DNA of 64,000 nt, taken from positions 112,001-176,000 of the forward strand of contig WPIO01000103.1 in the NCBI GenBank assembly GCA_009760855.2. Direction: 5' to 3'. The notes under the pieces were generated by a model. The model worked only from the letters and a program-made list of their open reading frames with translations, searched no databases and was not told where the DNA came from. Position numbers and translations under genes: made by a program. The stretch comes from Cristatella mucedo (Eukaryota > Bryozoa > Phylactolaemata > Cristatellidae). This document shows positions 22,991 to 36,055 of this stretch, piece after piece (the stretch's first letter is position 1; every line of letters starts with the position of its first letter).

Positions 22991-24309
22991 GTAAAACTAC
23001 ACAGCATATACCTTACGACTTCTAGAGTTACAGAATGAGACTCATTAAGATTACGTTAGCGTGGCTGTACCCAGTCGCATAAAGTATAGATTGTCCAGAA
23101 ATTGGCATGTTGTTCTCCGGAGGATTTCAAGGATAAAAGGCCGGCGAAAAGGTGCGTAATAGCCAGAACCACTATCCTTTCGCCCGCCCCCCCCCTCGAG
23201 AAGCTGACTGACGAATAGCCTGCCGGCTATATAATAGCCGTCCTAGTTTTGTCCAGGTGTTCGGTGCTCACCTTGAACGACTGAGGTTGCGGTCCAGAGC
23301 CCAGTGGTATAGGTTAATAAAGGTAATGAATCTGGTAAGTAACCATCAATGCACGCTAGCAGTGTCAAGCTCAACGAAAGTCTCGGTTGAGTTGTACTGA
23401 CAGAGAAGAACTAGCCTCGAAGTAAACGCCCATAGCTGAGAAGTCGTACTGTGCACCGGGGCCTTCGTCAAGAGAAAAGCCTTCGAAGGCTTCCGAAATG
23501 TGGCTCGGTCCCCTCTTCGGTTAGTGGCACACCACTGTCTCCGTATAATCCTCTTGCGACGTTAAAAATATAATTATATAATTATATTATATAAGTATAT
23601 ATAGTTATAATTATTAAATATAATTATACAGCCCCGTCAAACGGTCGTCTCAAAATGGCGAACGCTCCACAAAAACCCTTTCACCCCGTGAGTGAAATGA
23701 GTATTGGCGAACAGGCTCAGCGACAATCACTTTATTTGAGCTTTGATCCGACCATCATATTTTCTCACTAATTGTTGCAAGTGATGGAAAATCACATCTC
23801 TTATAACTACACCTGTCATAATCCCTGGGGCTGCAACCGTGCAGGATGCTGATGCTATTGATCCATCGGTAGCTAGGGCAGAAGCAGACAATACTGTTGA
23901 CGGTTGTGCCAACGTGCAGTTATGAAAGCCTGAAGTCACATAATTATTTTCGGTGGCCTTGCACGGGTTTGCGCGCTCACGTGCCTCAGAAAACTGTATG
24001 GATAGTTCATGAATATTTGAGTTGTCTAATCGAAGCCGGGGTGCGATTTTCATCCTTTCTCGGAGGAGGGTTGACCCTCTACAGCCGGCCACGGGGAGCA
24101 CTGCCGGCACGATAGGGCCTTTTCCGACGATAGATTTGAAAACGCGCTCGCATTACCGACCCACTGAAACATTGGTTTGCAAAACTGGTAAGATTTGGGC
24201 AGCGCTCGAGTTTATTGCCGATTCTTAGATAGTAAACATGTCGAACCAGATAACTGTTTGTAACTTTCATCGACCCAGGCCGTGCATTCGAACCCTGCAG
24301 CGTTTGTAA
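22991..24309. other. No gene recognised
   Basis: There is an AT-only stretch near 23567-23630. A minus-strand open frame at 23727-24110 (about 107 residues from its first ATG) resembles no known family and has no visible partner exon. It is left unannotated as a gene. Confidence 0.4.
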
Positions 24310-24470
24310 AAAACTGTACTATCTGATTTAGCTGCCTCATTTGTATAGCGACACAAGTGCCTTAACGGCTATCAACACCGCTTGCAATTGGCAATAAGGG
24401 ATTGCCCACTGTAGGATTCTAACCCACGACAGCTCAGTCGTGAAGAGCGTAGTCCTTACCTCCAGGGCTG
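24310..24470 (-). mobile_element. SINE2, decayed
   Basis: The plus strand reads TCTGATTTAGCTGCCTC, TTTGTATAGCGACACAAG and GATTGCCCACTGTAGGATTC: the reverse complement of the SINE2 tail and B-box region, with the oligo-T end near 24310. A short SINE1-type tail (CGCCTGGGTGGAGATTTG) lies at 24478-24545 in plus orientation. Confidence 0.75.
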
Positions 24471-24837
24471 TCTCGGCCCCTAAAGCGCCTGGGTGGAGAT
24501 TTGGTTCTTTTTGAGTGCTGCACAAATAAATAATATGCTTCCCTAATGTACAATTTAGACTACATAAAACGCGATTCAGAATTGTTGGTCCATTGAACAC
24601 TATGGCTGGTGCTATACAAGTATATCCCCTCCCCCGGCTTTGAAAAATGCCTCTCTACGCATAAACATAGACTTTTATTAGCGCTTCGTAAAAGTAATAA
24701 TGAATTTCTATAGCGTTTTTCACAGGACTTAATTTGTTGCTGGGTACTTTGAATATTTTTTAGGTGAAGCACGACCGTATGCTTAGCTGTAACATTCACG
24801 GTGTCATCACGTAAAAGCACACAAAGGATAAATCGCA

Positions 24838-24955
24838 AGGTGCCACCCTGGTTTGGCCCAGTTGTTAAGGTGTTCGCTTTTGACGACTGAGTTCGTGGGC
24901 TCGAGCCCTGCTGCATATTTGAAGCGCCCGAATAGTTAAGTACCGGCCAAATGAT
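24838..24955 (+). mobile_element. SINE1 nested in LINE A
   Basis: Head CCTGGTTTGGCCCAG, B box GTGGGCTCGAGCCC, then GAAGCGCCCGAATAG and a decayed tail. Nested in the minus-strand LINE A. Confidence 0.8.
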
Positions 24956-25019
24956 ATTAGGAAAAAGTGCGTTTTAGCTTCTTTTCAAATGTCGTCAAAT
25001 AGATGATGCGGTGCCGTCA

Positions 25020-25023
<4 letters not shown>

Positions 25024-25066
<43 letters not shown>
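25024..25066 (+). repeat. (GA)n microsatellite
   Basis: About 43 bp of pure GA inside the old LINE A copy. Confidence 0.95.
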
Positions 25067-25071
<5 letters not shown>

Positions 25072-25149
25072 CTTTAAGTTTTGGGAGCATACAAAGTAAA
25101 GTTACGGTCTCCAAGAGATTTGAGCTTGGTTTGAGGCTTAGCTAAACGT

Positions 25150-25300
25150 GCGAAGCCAAGCCTGGTTTGGTCCAGCGGTTAAGCTGCTCGCCCCGACAAG
25201 GTTTGTGTGGGGTCGCAGGCTCGAGCCCCGAGGCATATGTGAAGCGCCTGAATAGAGATTAAGTTCTCTTGGGGCGCTATACAAATGAATTATATATATA
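25150..25300 (+). mobile_element. SINE1, good copy
   Basis: tRNA-like head TGGTTTGGTCCAGCGGTTAA (A-box region), B-box-like CAGGCTCGAGCCCC, a short body CATATGTGAAGCGCCTGAAT, and the tail TTCTCTTGGGGCGCTATAC followed by AAATGAATTATATATA. The tail can fold as a stem-loop and is homologous to the LINE A' 3' end. Confidence 0.88.
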
Positions 25301-25555
25301 TATAAAAATATATATATAAGCCTAATAGGCGAGTTACTCCGATTGGTAGGCTGGAGCAAAAGAATGAAGGGAACTAAAAGTAAACGACAAACCTTGCAGT
25401 TCATGCGCTGCTTGATGAGCCAGTGCATGTAAGGAAGAAGCGATGCGCGGTGAGGCAACTGCGACGAAAGCGACAGGCAAACGTTGTACCTGCAGCGTTC
25501 TACACCAACCGTAAGCGCCTAGTTGCCCTGGCCGAAAGACCTGCCAGGATTGAGT

Positions 25556-26780
25556 TATGCAATTTAATGTATCTCCGTGTGTAACTCCACAAAGCTACAA
25601 AGACTAAGTGGGTGATATGTGCTGGATAGTTTTTTTCTATAGCTCCTTCAAAGCCTAAGTGGCTGTCGGTACGCATACGGTAACGAATAGACTTCATCTC
25701 AAGAATATAAAAAGACAAAGCAAAAGCATAGCTGAGTCAAGAAGGCAGTCGGGAAAGTGAGCAGCACGGAAGCAGCAGTTTATGCTGCTGGGAAGGATGC
25801 ACCGGCAGTCGGCAGCACGCGATTAGATGTGTCTGCATAAGAATTGTGGTAGTGAGTTTCACAGTCTAGGAATTGCGGATCAAAAGCATCTCTCACAAAC
25901 TGTCTTCAAGCAAAGGAATAAAAAACTAATTCAATTTATATAGATGATCTGAGGGGACGATGTGGCTGAAACTGGTTCAGCAGTTCAACTAGATCTGAAG
26001 GAGCCACGCCATGGCGGGTCACGTTAATCAGGGTGATCGTGAATCGTTTCTCTTTTTCCATTGATCAACGTTGGAGACGTCAAAGCTCCTGTAGCAAAGT
26101 AGACACATGGCCGAACCACTAGAATTTTTCCGATCAGCCTTGCAGCCAACGGCAGAGGCTTAATAGCTCTTTTTGGTAGCCCAGCTAAAACGAAGTTGCA
26201 GCGATCCAGCCTTGAGAGAACCGGGGAGCTGATTACAGCCCTTTATGCTAAACAACGATCGAACGCGATGGCTAGCTGCCGATGCAATATTCTTAATGCA
26301 ACTTTCAAAATGTAAGCAGTCACCAAAGAGGACACCTAAATTTCGGGTACACTATGACGGTCGCGCTGCAACAGACATGCATGCTGACCCTGGGCATGTC
26401 GCCCCTAACCATATTATTCATTTTGTTTGTTTTTCAAGCATGATTTTACTTACCATTCAATTGCATTTCACTTTGAAGCAAATGTAAAGCGCCTAGAAAG
26501 AGATTAAGTTCTCTGAGGGCGCTTTATCAAGTGCATTATTATTATTATTATTATTAACCGCATCGGCAGAGTAGCAGAAGAGCAGAGTCGTCTAGTCCAG
26601 TGCTCGCCTACTGCTGGCTGTGTGGGTCCTATGAGTAGGAGTTTGGCTGTATCGGTGTTTATTTTTTACTTAAATTGGCCGAAACCCAGGCGCGAATGTC
26701 TGCAAGGCAAGCGTTCAGTGTATCGGGTTGCTTCGGCAGATTCCGATTGTTAGAATGAAAAATACACTTGAGCGCAGAAT
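25556..26780 (-). mobile_element. LINE B, decayed, split by a LINE A tail
   Basis: The minus-strand LINE B 3' end starts at GTATCTCCGTGTGTAACTCC (reverse complement). The C-terminal region follows to 26375, and the RT region with KNKHRYSQTPTHRTHTA-like decay at 26558-26780. It is interrupted by a plus-strand LINE A 3' end at 26376-26557. Confidence 0.75.
26376..26557 (+). mobile_element. LINE A 3' end nested in LINE B
   Basis: 3' UTR (CATGCTGACCCTGGGCATGT) to stem-loop and ATT tail, 182 bp, in the opposite orientation to its LINE B host. Confidence 0.85.
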
Positions 26781-27777
26781 CCTGCAGGTCCTCGTACGAC
26801 GGTGCTTCACGGAGACTTCTCGACGCAAGTGCGTGACTTAAACCTCGCAATCGGCACAATGTAAGTGCCGCCCTGGTCATCAGCCGTGCTCGCGGCACTC
26901 TGTCAATTCGATTTTCACTGTTGGGCTCTCATCGTCGTACTGATCGAGCGACTATCAGCACTGAATGCTTCTTCCATACTCACCCAGGGTTTTTAATTAA
27001 AATTAAATATAATTATATTTAATACATATATATATATGTATTAAGTAGAGATTATTGCTTTAATAATGCAATATTAAATACTTAATATTTTACATAATTA
27101 ATTAATTATTATTTAAGTATTATGTGTTTATTTGCATTTTAGTTATTTCTTGCTCTTTGTAAGTGGGATTTCGCAAGTTTCGCTCCCTCTTACAAGTGGT
27201 TTACTGCAATGTCACGAACATTGAATGCTTACTGTCCGAGCTAGATTCTGTTGAGAACATCCACATTTAGTAGCGATCCCATACGCCACCTCGGCGCTGG
27301 GGGGGACCCAGCCGATGGACACGGCTGATAACTCATCGCGGCTTTTCGGAGTTTCAGTTTTAGGTTCATTAAATTGCTATTTTATGACCTTAGTACGATT
27401 GCTTTTCCATTTTGTACGGCGTTGCTGACTAACTCCTCCAGCGGTATGCGGCGGCTATCATCGCAGGGGCGGGCGAAGGTAGTCGAGGTCAATAGCGTGA
27501 ACCTTCTGTATATATAGAAATAGGTTTCCGACACTCGCAGCTCTCTTCGCCTGAATTCTAAATTGCTTTTTTCAAAAATAATGAACCTACCTCAAGCACA
27601 TAGCTATCAGCCCAAGCTGGAATCCTTTCACCGAGAACAGAATGGAAGCTCATTTAAGTCTTGGCCATGCGCCTACCCCAACTTCCGCATTACCGGGCGA
27701 CGCCTTCCCGCCGGCCGTCCAGGCCGAGTGGCCTGACGGCGTCAGTATACTGCGCGGTGAGCGCTCAATGACTAGTC
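26781..27777. other. Region upstream of the SH2 gene start
   Basis: An AT-rich palindromic stretch lies near 26990-27110. GC content rises from about 27640. An ATG with a good context at 27642 opens a 124-residue frame that overlaps the SH2 start in another frame (see findings). No TATA box was assigned with confidence. Confidence 0.4.
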
Positions 27778-27891
27778 ATGGCCCACGCGGACGGTGCTCT
27801 ACTGAGGCGTCAGCCCCGCTCTGCGCCCTGTATCCTGGCCGAGATACAAGAGCTCGGCTACTACTTCGGGGACTTGTCGGACCGCGGGCAG
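27778..27891 (+). CDS. SH2-WW adaptor-like protein, exon 1 (SH2 start)
   Basis: Proposed first coding exon of 38 residues. Its end, ELGYYFGDLSDRGQ, is the usual opening of an SH2 domain (aromatic-aromatic-aromatic-G-x-[IL]-S). The donor is CAG|GTAACC after 27891, phase 0. Joined to the phase-0 exon at 38955, it restores a continuous SH2 N-terminal half. The ATG at 27778 has G at -3 and G at +4, and an in-frame TGA lies just upstream (27769), which favours this as the initiator unless an acceptor near 27813 brings in an unseen upstream exon. SH2 domains bind phosphotyrosine peptides. The full product would be about 322 residues, cytosolic, with no signal peptide or membrane segment seen. Confidence 0.72.
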
Positions 27892-28151
27892 GTAACCGAC
27901 CGGATTTTGCAGCCGCCGCCGCCGCCGCCGTCGCCGCCGTCGCCTCAGCGCCGCCCCCCGAACGCATCCGAACAATCGCGGCCACTCCTAGCGCCGCCAG
28001 CAGGCGCCGGCTTTAGCGCAGGACCATTGCAGATTTGCGAGACGTCTGCGCTTGCGAGCAGTTCGCGGCGCCGCGAAAGGAAGGCGTTTGTGTAGCCACA
28101 TTTAGCGGCGCTCGGCCAGTCGCACGGTGTCCGTGTGTCGGTATGTGTGTC

Positions 28152-29640
<1,489 letters not shown>

Positions 29641-29673
29641 CAAATATACATGCATACATGTATATATATTCGG

Positions 29674-29753
29674 CCTGCAGCAAGTCCATATATATATATA
29701 CATATATACACACATATATATATATATATGTACATATATATATATACATGTAT

Positions 29754-29837
<84 letters not shown>

Positions 29838-29853
29838 GTGGACTTGCTGCAGG
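29674..29853. repeat. TA-rich palindrome with perfect 15-bp arms
   Basis: The left arm CCTGCAGCAAGTCCA (29674-29688) and the right arm TGGACTTGCTGCAGG (29839-29853) are exact reverse complements, enclosing about 150 bp of TA-rich alternating sequence that can itself pair. The whole could extrude as a long cruciform. It carries no ORF. Confidence 0.92.
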
Positions 29854-29995
29854 TGTTGGCATCTCTTCCGTCTTTCATGCTGCTGTTCGTTGAAACACGA
29901 CTGCCGTCTAAAGTGTCTTGAATCATACATTACTGTGCTAGATTGCTAACGGTGTAGCAGTGATGCTCATGGAGCAGTGCCTTAGTGAAAGTTGC

Positions 29996-30150
29996 CGAGC
30001 TGGTTTGGTCCAGCGGATAAGGTGCTCGCCCTGACCAAGGTCTAGCTGAGGTCGTGGGCTTGAGCCCCGAGGCATATGTAAAGCGCCTGAATAGAGATTA
30101 AGTTCTCTTGGGGTGCTATATAAATGAATTATTATTATTATTATTATTAT
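29996..30150 (+). mobile_element. SINE1, good copy
   Basis: Head GCTGGTTTGGTCCAGCGGAT, B box GTGGGCTTGAGCCCC, tail GTAAAGCGCCTGAATAGAG, then TTGGGGTGCTATATAAATG and an ATT repeat. Confidence 0.88.
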
Positions 30151-30184
30151 TAATTCCGTGCAGGGGTTGCAGTAAATAAATAAA

Positions 30185-30340
30185 TTAATAAAATTCATTT
30201 GTATTGCACTCTAAGATAGCTTAATCTCTATTAAGGTGCTTCACATATGCCGAAGCGCTCGAGCCCACGACCTTGGTCATCAAATGCATTCACCTTAACC
30301 TCGGTGGTTCTTAACCCTGTGGTCCAAACCAGGGCTGTAG
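30185..30340 (-). mobile_element. SINE1, inverted relative to the neighbour
   Basis: The plus strand reads TTCATTTGTATTGCACTC, TTAATCTCTATTAAGGTGC, GCTCGAGCCCACGACC and GTGGTCCAAACCAG. It lies tail-to-tail with the SINE1 at 29996-30150, giving an inverted pair about 35 bp apart. From 30341 to 30869 nothing is recognised (AT-rich). Confidence 0.85.
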
Positions 30341-30869
30341 TAGTAGGCACATGCTGCTCGTTTTGCCTTTGAGCCAATAGTTTACTAGGTAACAATTTTG
30401 TAATTTTTATTCTCCATGGATAGTATCTGTTATTTTCTAATTGCAAATATCTCTAAGGTCCAGAAAATGTTCGTATATCCCACAGACATGACTTTTAAGA
30501 GTATTGAAGTGATACATTTGAAAGTTTTCTAATTTTCCAGAACATTGCAAATACGGTTGTAGAACTAAGTCTGGTTCTCATTGTAAATTCCAGTATTAGT
30601 ATACAATTTATTATTGTTCACACTTGATCTCACTAGTGAATTGTATTATAAGGAACTCGATAACATTTCATAAGGAAGTAAAATGGTTCATTATTGGATG
30701 TATATTGTTAATCTCTAAACAAATTGTTGAGGCATGGTATTGAACAATAGTTCTAGGCATTGGTATATTATAGTTATTAACACCTTCATTATTAAAAATT
30801 TTCAGTAATATAAATGGCAGCATAAATCCCGTGTAAGTAGCAGTATAAAGCATTAGCCTACCAGTTCAG

Positions 30870-33800
30870 TTCGGTGCCAGGGTTTCACTTAACTGACGCC
30901 TGTAGAGCCAATTTTCGTGATCTGACTAACTCATTTTCTGTTGTGGCGGATGTTCATGACCCCGCTCGCAACAAGTGTCACACACTCGATAACAATTCTT
31001 TGATTATTGTATGCTATCATTCCCTACTTTTACCAAATACTGGTCATCTTACCACACGCAGATCTCATTCAATCTACAGTGTGTGCCCTTCGCTTGTGCC
31101 CTACAGTGTGAATTGCGTAACCTCAAAACTCTGGACGTGAATGTTGTCTGCTAAAAAAATGTCTTCTTTACCTCCAACCTGTCATCATTAGTAGAATGCT
31201 ACAAAACGACAGTTTCTGACATTCTTAATGAGTTTGCGCCTCTGATTAAGCCCACCATGCACCCATGCCTAGACAGCCTATGGTTTACCGCAGACATCAA
31301 ACTAGCTAGATCTACTAAGCCCAATCTTGAGTAAGCATACAGAAGATCAGGACTGACTGTTCACCTTCAGGTATACGAAGATTACTGTAGATCATATTAG
31401 TAGATCCTAGCAAAGGCCAAGTCTAGCTTTTATAAAAACTTTGTTGACTCGCAGATGCACAATCCAAAAATGATGTCTATGATCAACCATCTCCTTAACC
31501 ACTCCCATGTTAGCTCCTTACCTAGCGATCCTTGTAGTGATCTAGCTGATCGCTTCTTGAGCTTCTCTGTCAGCAAGATAGACAAGATCAGAGAGTCCAT
31601 CCCTAAGGTAGCAGCTTTAGCTCTGCAGGTCCTAGACTGTGGAACTCGCTTCCACCTTTTTTCTTACGCAACGACATCTACTCTCCAACTGCCGACTATG
31701 GCACATCTTTTTCAGCGGTCCTGAACTGCTACTTCTATGCTACTCACTACCTCAACTGCTCTCCTAACTCTGCTATGCTTCCCACTTTCTCTTTGTTGCG
31801 TGAGACGAAGTCTGTTGGCTACCGAATGCGTACCAAAAGCCGCTTAGGCTGTGAGTGCGCTATACAAAACTCTCCTGCGTAACACCCACATGGTCTTTAT
31901 GATTTTGTGGAGTTACTTACGGAGATACATACATATCCTCATACGATCCTCTCTTGACTTCTACCCCTCATAGGATACATACGCATCCTCTCTTGACTTC
32001 TACCCCTCAATATAAATTCCACATGTCTCTGTTCACTAAATTCCGTGCAGCACCTCAATTTCTGTATTAAAGGAGGCCACGAATAACCCGCCCTGAAATT
32101 CATCTTCCTATCAAAGAAGACTTCTAGTCCTCTATACCTTATTTCCACTGCCCTACTTCTACGATGCATAGATCTGCTGCCATGCATAGCTAACCTAACA
32201 AACATGACCTTACCCTCAGGTTATGTCCCTTTCAAAAAGGCTGTTAGACCACTAATTAAGAAAGAAACACTAGACCGAGAGAACGTTAGCAACGTCTGCC
32301 TCGTCTCCCTTCTATCGTTAATGAATAATGGATCGTTCCTATCAAATGCAGTAGAACCAGTTGTGGCAGATCGGCTGAACTCATCTTAAAACTTCAATCC
32401 TAGCAAGCAACTTCTAGTCTGGTTTTAGAGCTCACCACTCCACTGAGTCAGTACTGCTTCAGGTGTATAACAACGGTCTCAGGAATGCAGACTTAGGTAA
32501 AGTCTCTCTGCTTTTTTGCATGACCTTTTATTTTTTGCTTGAGCTTTCGGTTTGATCTTTTCATGCTATTTTCATGCTGGGCTGTAGGATATTCTGTCAA
32601 GTCCAAATCCTGAAATCCTGATCACCAAGTCAATATCGAGCACCCCTCGTCTTGCCTTACGGCATTACGGCACATTCCTACAACGGTTTAGGTCTTATCT
32701 CAGTCGGAGACTCCACAGTATTAATGCAAACAGGCAAAGATCATTCCTGGAGCCACTGAAGTACAGGGTATCTCAGGGCTCTGAGCGTGGTCTACTTCTT
32801 TTCACAGTTTATAATCTTCCTCTTGCCGATGTGATCGCCAAACACAATTTATGCTTTCTTTTCAATGCAGATGACTTTGCCCAGTTGTACCTTTGCTGAG
32901 ATCCGTCCCAGCCCACGAGCACGTCGAATTCCCTCAACTCCCTTGCTACACGTATTGATAACATCCGCACACGGATTGCAGCAAACTTTCCTAAATTGAA
33001 TGACGATAAAACTAACCTCTAGTTATGGGCAAACCTAATGTGACTCAGCAATTGGAAAGGCTAACACGAAAAATCAGGTCTGCCAGCTTATCTCTTGTTG
33101 TATCGGCTAGAAATCTGTGTCATGTTCCAATGGGACCATTCAATAGACAACCACATCAGCTCCACGGTCAAGTCTGCCTACTTTCAGCTACACAGCACTG
33201 CTTAAATTCGGGACTGTTTAAACAGGGATAGTACATCGACATTTGTCCTTGCATGAGGGACATCCCATTGCGACTTCTGTAACTCACTGCTTTCTGGTCT
33301 ACCAGCCTGAGCAATCAGGCACTTACAGTAGGTGCAATCAGGCACTTGCGGTAGCTGGGCTTGTCTGTCGCGAGCTTTGCAATTGCCACATCACACCACT
33401 TCTAGCTAACCTTCACTGGCTGCCAGTCAAGCAATGCATTGAATTCAAGGTTCGTCACTCACTTTTAGGTCCCTGCGTTCCTTGGCTCCAGCCTAACTGT
33501 CAGTTCTACCCCATCAACAGGCTAGGCATCGTTGCTCACTTTTTCAACGAAAATTGGTACACCCCGTAGGAACACCTCGCAGGTACACCTCGTAGGAACC
33601 TCACATCCTTTAGAGACCGCGCCTTTAATTCGTATGCTCCCAAAGCCTCGAACTCCCTCCCGACCGACGTCACGACATCTCCTGACTTGACATTAAAAAT
33701 GAAGCTTAAAACGGTCCTGTTTATTACGGTATCAGTGGGTCCATGGGATTTTTCCTTTGCATTCCTATGCATTTTGATACTGTGCATACTGCCACTAAGT

Positions 33801-33970
33801 ATATTTTACATGTTGACACGGTTCATGTCACCTCTAACTATGTTATGCTCTTTAACGTTGTGCGTGTACTACTAATCACTTGACCATGATTCCTTTATAG
33901 TGTATGTAAAGTGCCTAGAAATAGTTTTGAGTTCTCTGAAGGGGCTAGAAAAAATGTATTATTATTGTTA
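30870..33970 (+). mobile_element. LINE A, longest copy (endonuclease end to 3' tail), dead
   Basis: 30874-31140 resembles the C-terminal part of the endonuclease (LTNSFSVVADVHDPARNKC, then HTLD). The linker follows (VSDILNEFAPLIKP, LARSTKPNLE), then the RT from about 32090 (CIDLLPCIANLTNMTLPSGY, KKAVRPLIKKETLD), an AHHSTESVLL-like block and the C-terminal blocks near 33370-33700. It ends at the degraded stem-loop (33903-33950). Multiple stops occur. It is interrupted by a LINE B 3' end at about 31605-31960 and a 37-bp foreign insert at 32578. Confidence 0.85.
31605..31960 (+). mobile_element. LINE B 3' end nested in LINE A
   Basis: The C-terminal region LALQVLDCGTRFH and GYRMRTKSRLGCECAIQNSP is followed by the 3' end GTGGAGTTACTTACGGAG and an ATACAT tail. 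It splits the LINE A between its linker and RT. It is very similar to the copy at 37245-37495. Confidence 0.85.
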
Positions 33971-34144
33971 TAAGTTGGTTTTAGGCTATTGTGAAACTGT
34001 GTGGCACAGTGGGCTGTAGGATATTCTGTCAAGTCCAAATCCTGAATAAATTCAATGAGATCACATTCATCACCCGGATAGGGAAGGGCATTCTGAATCA
34101 TGTTGGGGCAGAGCTACACCGAGCCCATGTATACCAGCATTGTA

Positions 34145-34240
34145 CAGGTATGAGTTTGTTTCTTGGGCTATGAATAAATATTTTCACATGCTGTGTGAAG
34201 CTTTAGTAAGCCTGGCATCGTAGAAATCCTCTTATTACCG
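34145..34240 (+). repeat. Dispersed repeat, LTR-like 3' piece
   Basis: Shares with 53355-53445 the order GGCTRTGAATAAATAWTTTC, then CTTTAGTAAGCCTGGCATC, then TAGAAATCCTCTTATTACC. An AATAAA sits about 50 bp before the end of similarity, as in some LTR R/U5 regions. No coding sequence is attached. Confidence 0.5.
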
Positions 34241-34329
34241 GAACAGAGTGGGATCCTATCAAATCCAATAGCGAAACGTGTTCTTAATTAAGCCGTTACC
34301 ATACAAAAAAGAGCTTGCATTAGCAAAAG

Positions 34330-36055
34330 ATTTCACTCTGCTTCTGTATCTAATTCCACCCTAGCTCCTTCATTGTGGAATCTCTTTTGTCGGATCAACA
34401 ACTGGGCAAGGGCATTGGTTAACTGTCACCCAGTCTTCCTTCTGTCATTTTTATCAAATAGACTTGAACGTGTGGTGGCTCAGAACCTAAACGATTACCC
34501 CAGTTCATCGGAGCTTAATAGAAATTGCAATCGGGGTTTAGAGCTAACGGCTCTTTCAAACTGTTCTGCTGGGGATTTACAATGGCGTTAACTAGACTGA
34601 TCTGGGTAAGGCCTCTCTACTAGTTACGCTAGATCTCTCAGCAGCATTGGACACAACTGACTAAACTAGATGTAGGCCATATTTCAGTGTGAGCTATCGT
34701 TAGCATAGATTTATAATGGTCTTCGGCCATCAGCGGAGCTCTTAAATTATGGGGTAGCTCGGGTTCAGTTCATGCTCCCATTCTTTTCACTATTCGTGCT
34801 GGCGCTCTGGCCGATGAAACCATCAGACACTGTCTAGGCTTTTGTTTCTATGCTGCTAACACTAGGCAATATGTATCATGTTGTTTGTCCACTTCTGTTC
34901 ACAAATTTAAACTATTACTCTTACCGGTGTAATCGCCAAGCACAATCTAGGCTTTTATTTTTATGCAAATGACTTACAGCTGTACCTGTGCTATGGTCCG
35001 GTCCATCCCTGCCTTTGAGTATGTCAAACCCTCTTAAATCCCTTACTACAAGTATTGCTTACATTTGCACTTGGATGGAAACAAACTTTCTCGAATTGAA
35101 TGGCAATCGAACTTGCTAGTTACAGGCAAAGCTCGCATGTCTCAGAATCCAAAAGAAAATTACCCTCAAAATGTCCTCTGGCATCTGCACACAATTTGGG
35201 TGCCATGTTCAAGAGTGACATTATTCTAGATGACTGCATTAGGTGCACAATCAAATCTGCCTATTTTCGGATCCATGATGTCACAAAAATTTGGGCTTGC
35301 TTAGATACCGCATGTAAGTTGGTCCTTGCATTTGAGACTGCCCATCTTGATTACAGTAGCTCACTACTCTCTGGTCTTCCGGCCTGCGTGATAAGGTGCT
35401 TACAGCCGGCCTGTGCAATCAAGTGCTTATAGCTGGTGCATGACTCTGCAGCTAGGCTTGTCTGTCGTGAGCGTTGCACATCACATTATTTCTCACCGAC
35501 CTGCACTGGCTACCAGTCAAGCAATGCATCGACTTCAAGGTTTCGTCGCTCACTTTTAGGTCACTTCATTCTTTGGCTCCAGCCTACCTATCTGATCTAC
35601 TGCCCCAGCAGGCAAAGCATCGTGCCACCCACTTTTTGGAATCTAATTGTTTACCTATACCTCGTACAAACCTCAAATCCTTGGCCTTTAGTTCGTATGG
35701 TCTCAAAGCCTGGAACTCACTCCCAACTTGTGTCACGACATCCCGTGACTAGATCACATTTAAAAAGAAACTAAAAACGCTCCTATTTATCACAGCATTT
35801 AGTGGGTCCCCGTGATTCGACCTTTATGGGCTCATGCATGCTGACACTTTGCATACTGCCACCAACCACGCTTACATGCTGACCCTGTGCATGTCACCCT
35901 AACCATAGTATTCATGTTGTTTATTGAGCATGCTACCACTAACCATTCGATTGTGTTTCTTTTGCAGCAAATGTAAAGCGCCTAGAAAGAGACTGAGTTC
36001 TCTGAGGGTGCTTTATCAAGTGTGTTATTATTAGTAGTAGTAGAAGTAGTAGTAC
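34330..36055 (+). mobile_element. LINE A, RT to 3' tail, old
   Basis: The RT fingers region near 34440-34560 (SFLSNRLERVVAQNLNDY) is followed by a degraded palm, a C-terminal frame 35100-35774 (LHWLPVKQCIDFKVSSLTFR, SLHSLAPAYLSDLLPQQ), 3' UTR, stem-loop (35974-36017) and a mixed ATT/AGT tail. Confidence 0.85.

Larger units (their letters stand above)
24680..25555 (-). mobile_element. LINE A (old) carrying two SINE1 insertions and a GA repeat
   Basis: Minus-strand LINE A pieces occur at 24680-24835, 24956-25149 and 25301-25555. They are separated by SINE1 copies and interrupted by a (GA)n run at 25024-25066. The pieces are in the correct LINE order (3' UTR, then LKSF/SYAPK region, then LHWLP region). 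Confidence 0.75.

Noticed and set aside
23727-24110. Minus frame of 127 residues
   Set aside because: The frame opens with GTG and its first ATG leaves about 107 residues; no family, no splice partner and no repeat relation, so there is no support for a gene.
27642-27756. A first SH2 exon ending at GCGCG|GTGAGC and spliced to the exon at 27814
   Set aside because: Phases do not match (phase 1 donor, phase 0 acceptor), and the intron would be under 60 bp; kept only as a possible uORF.
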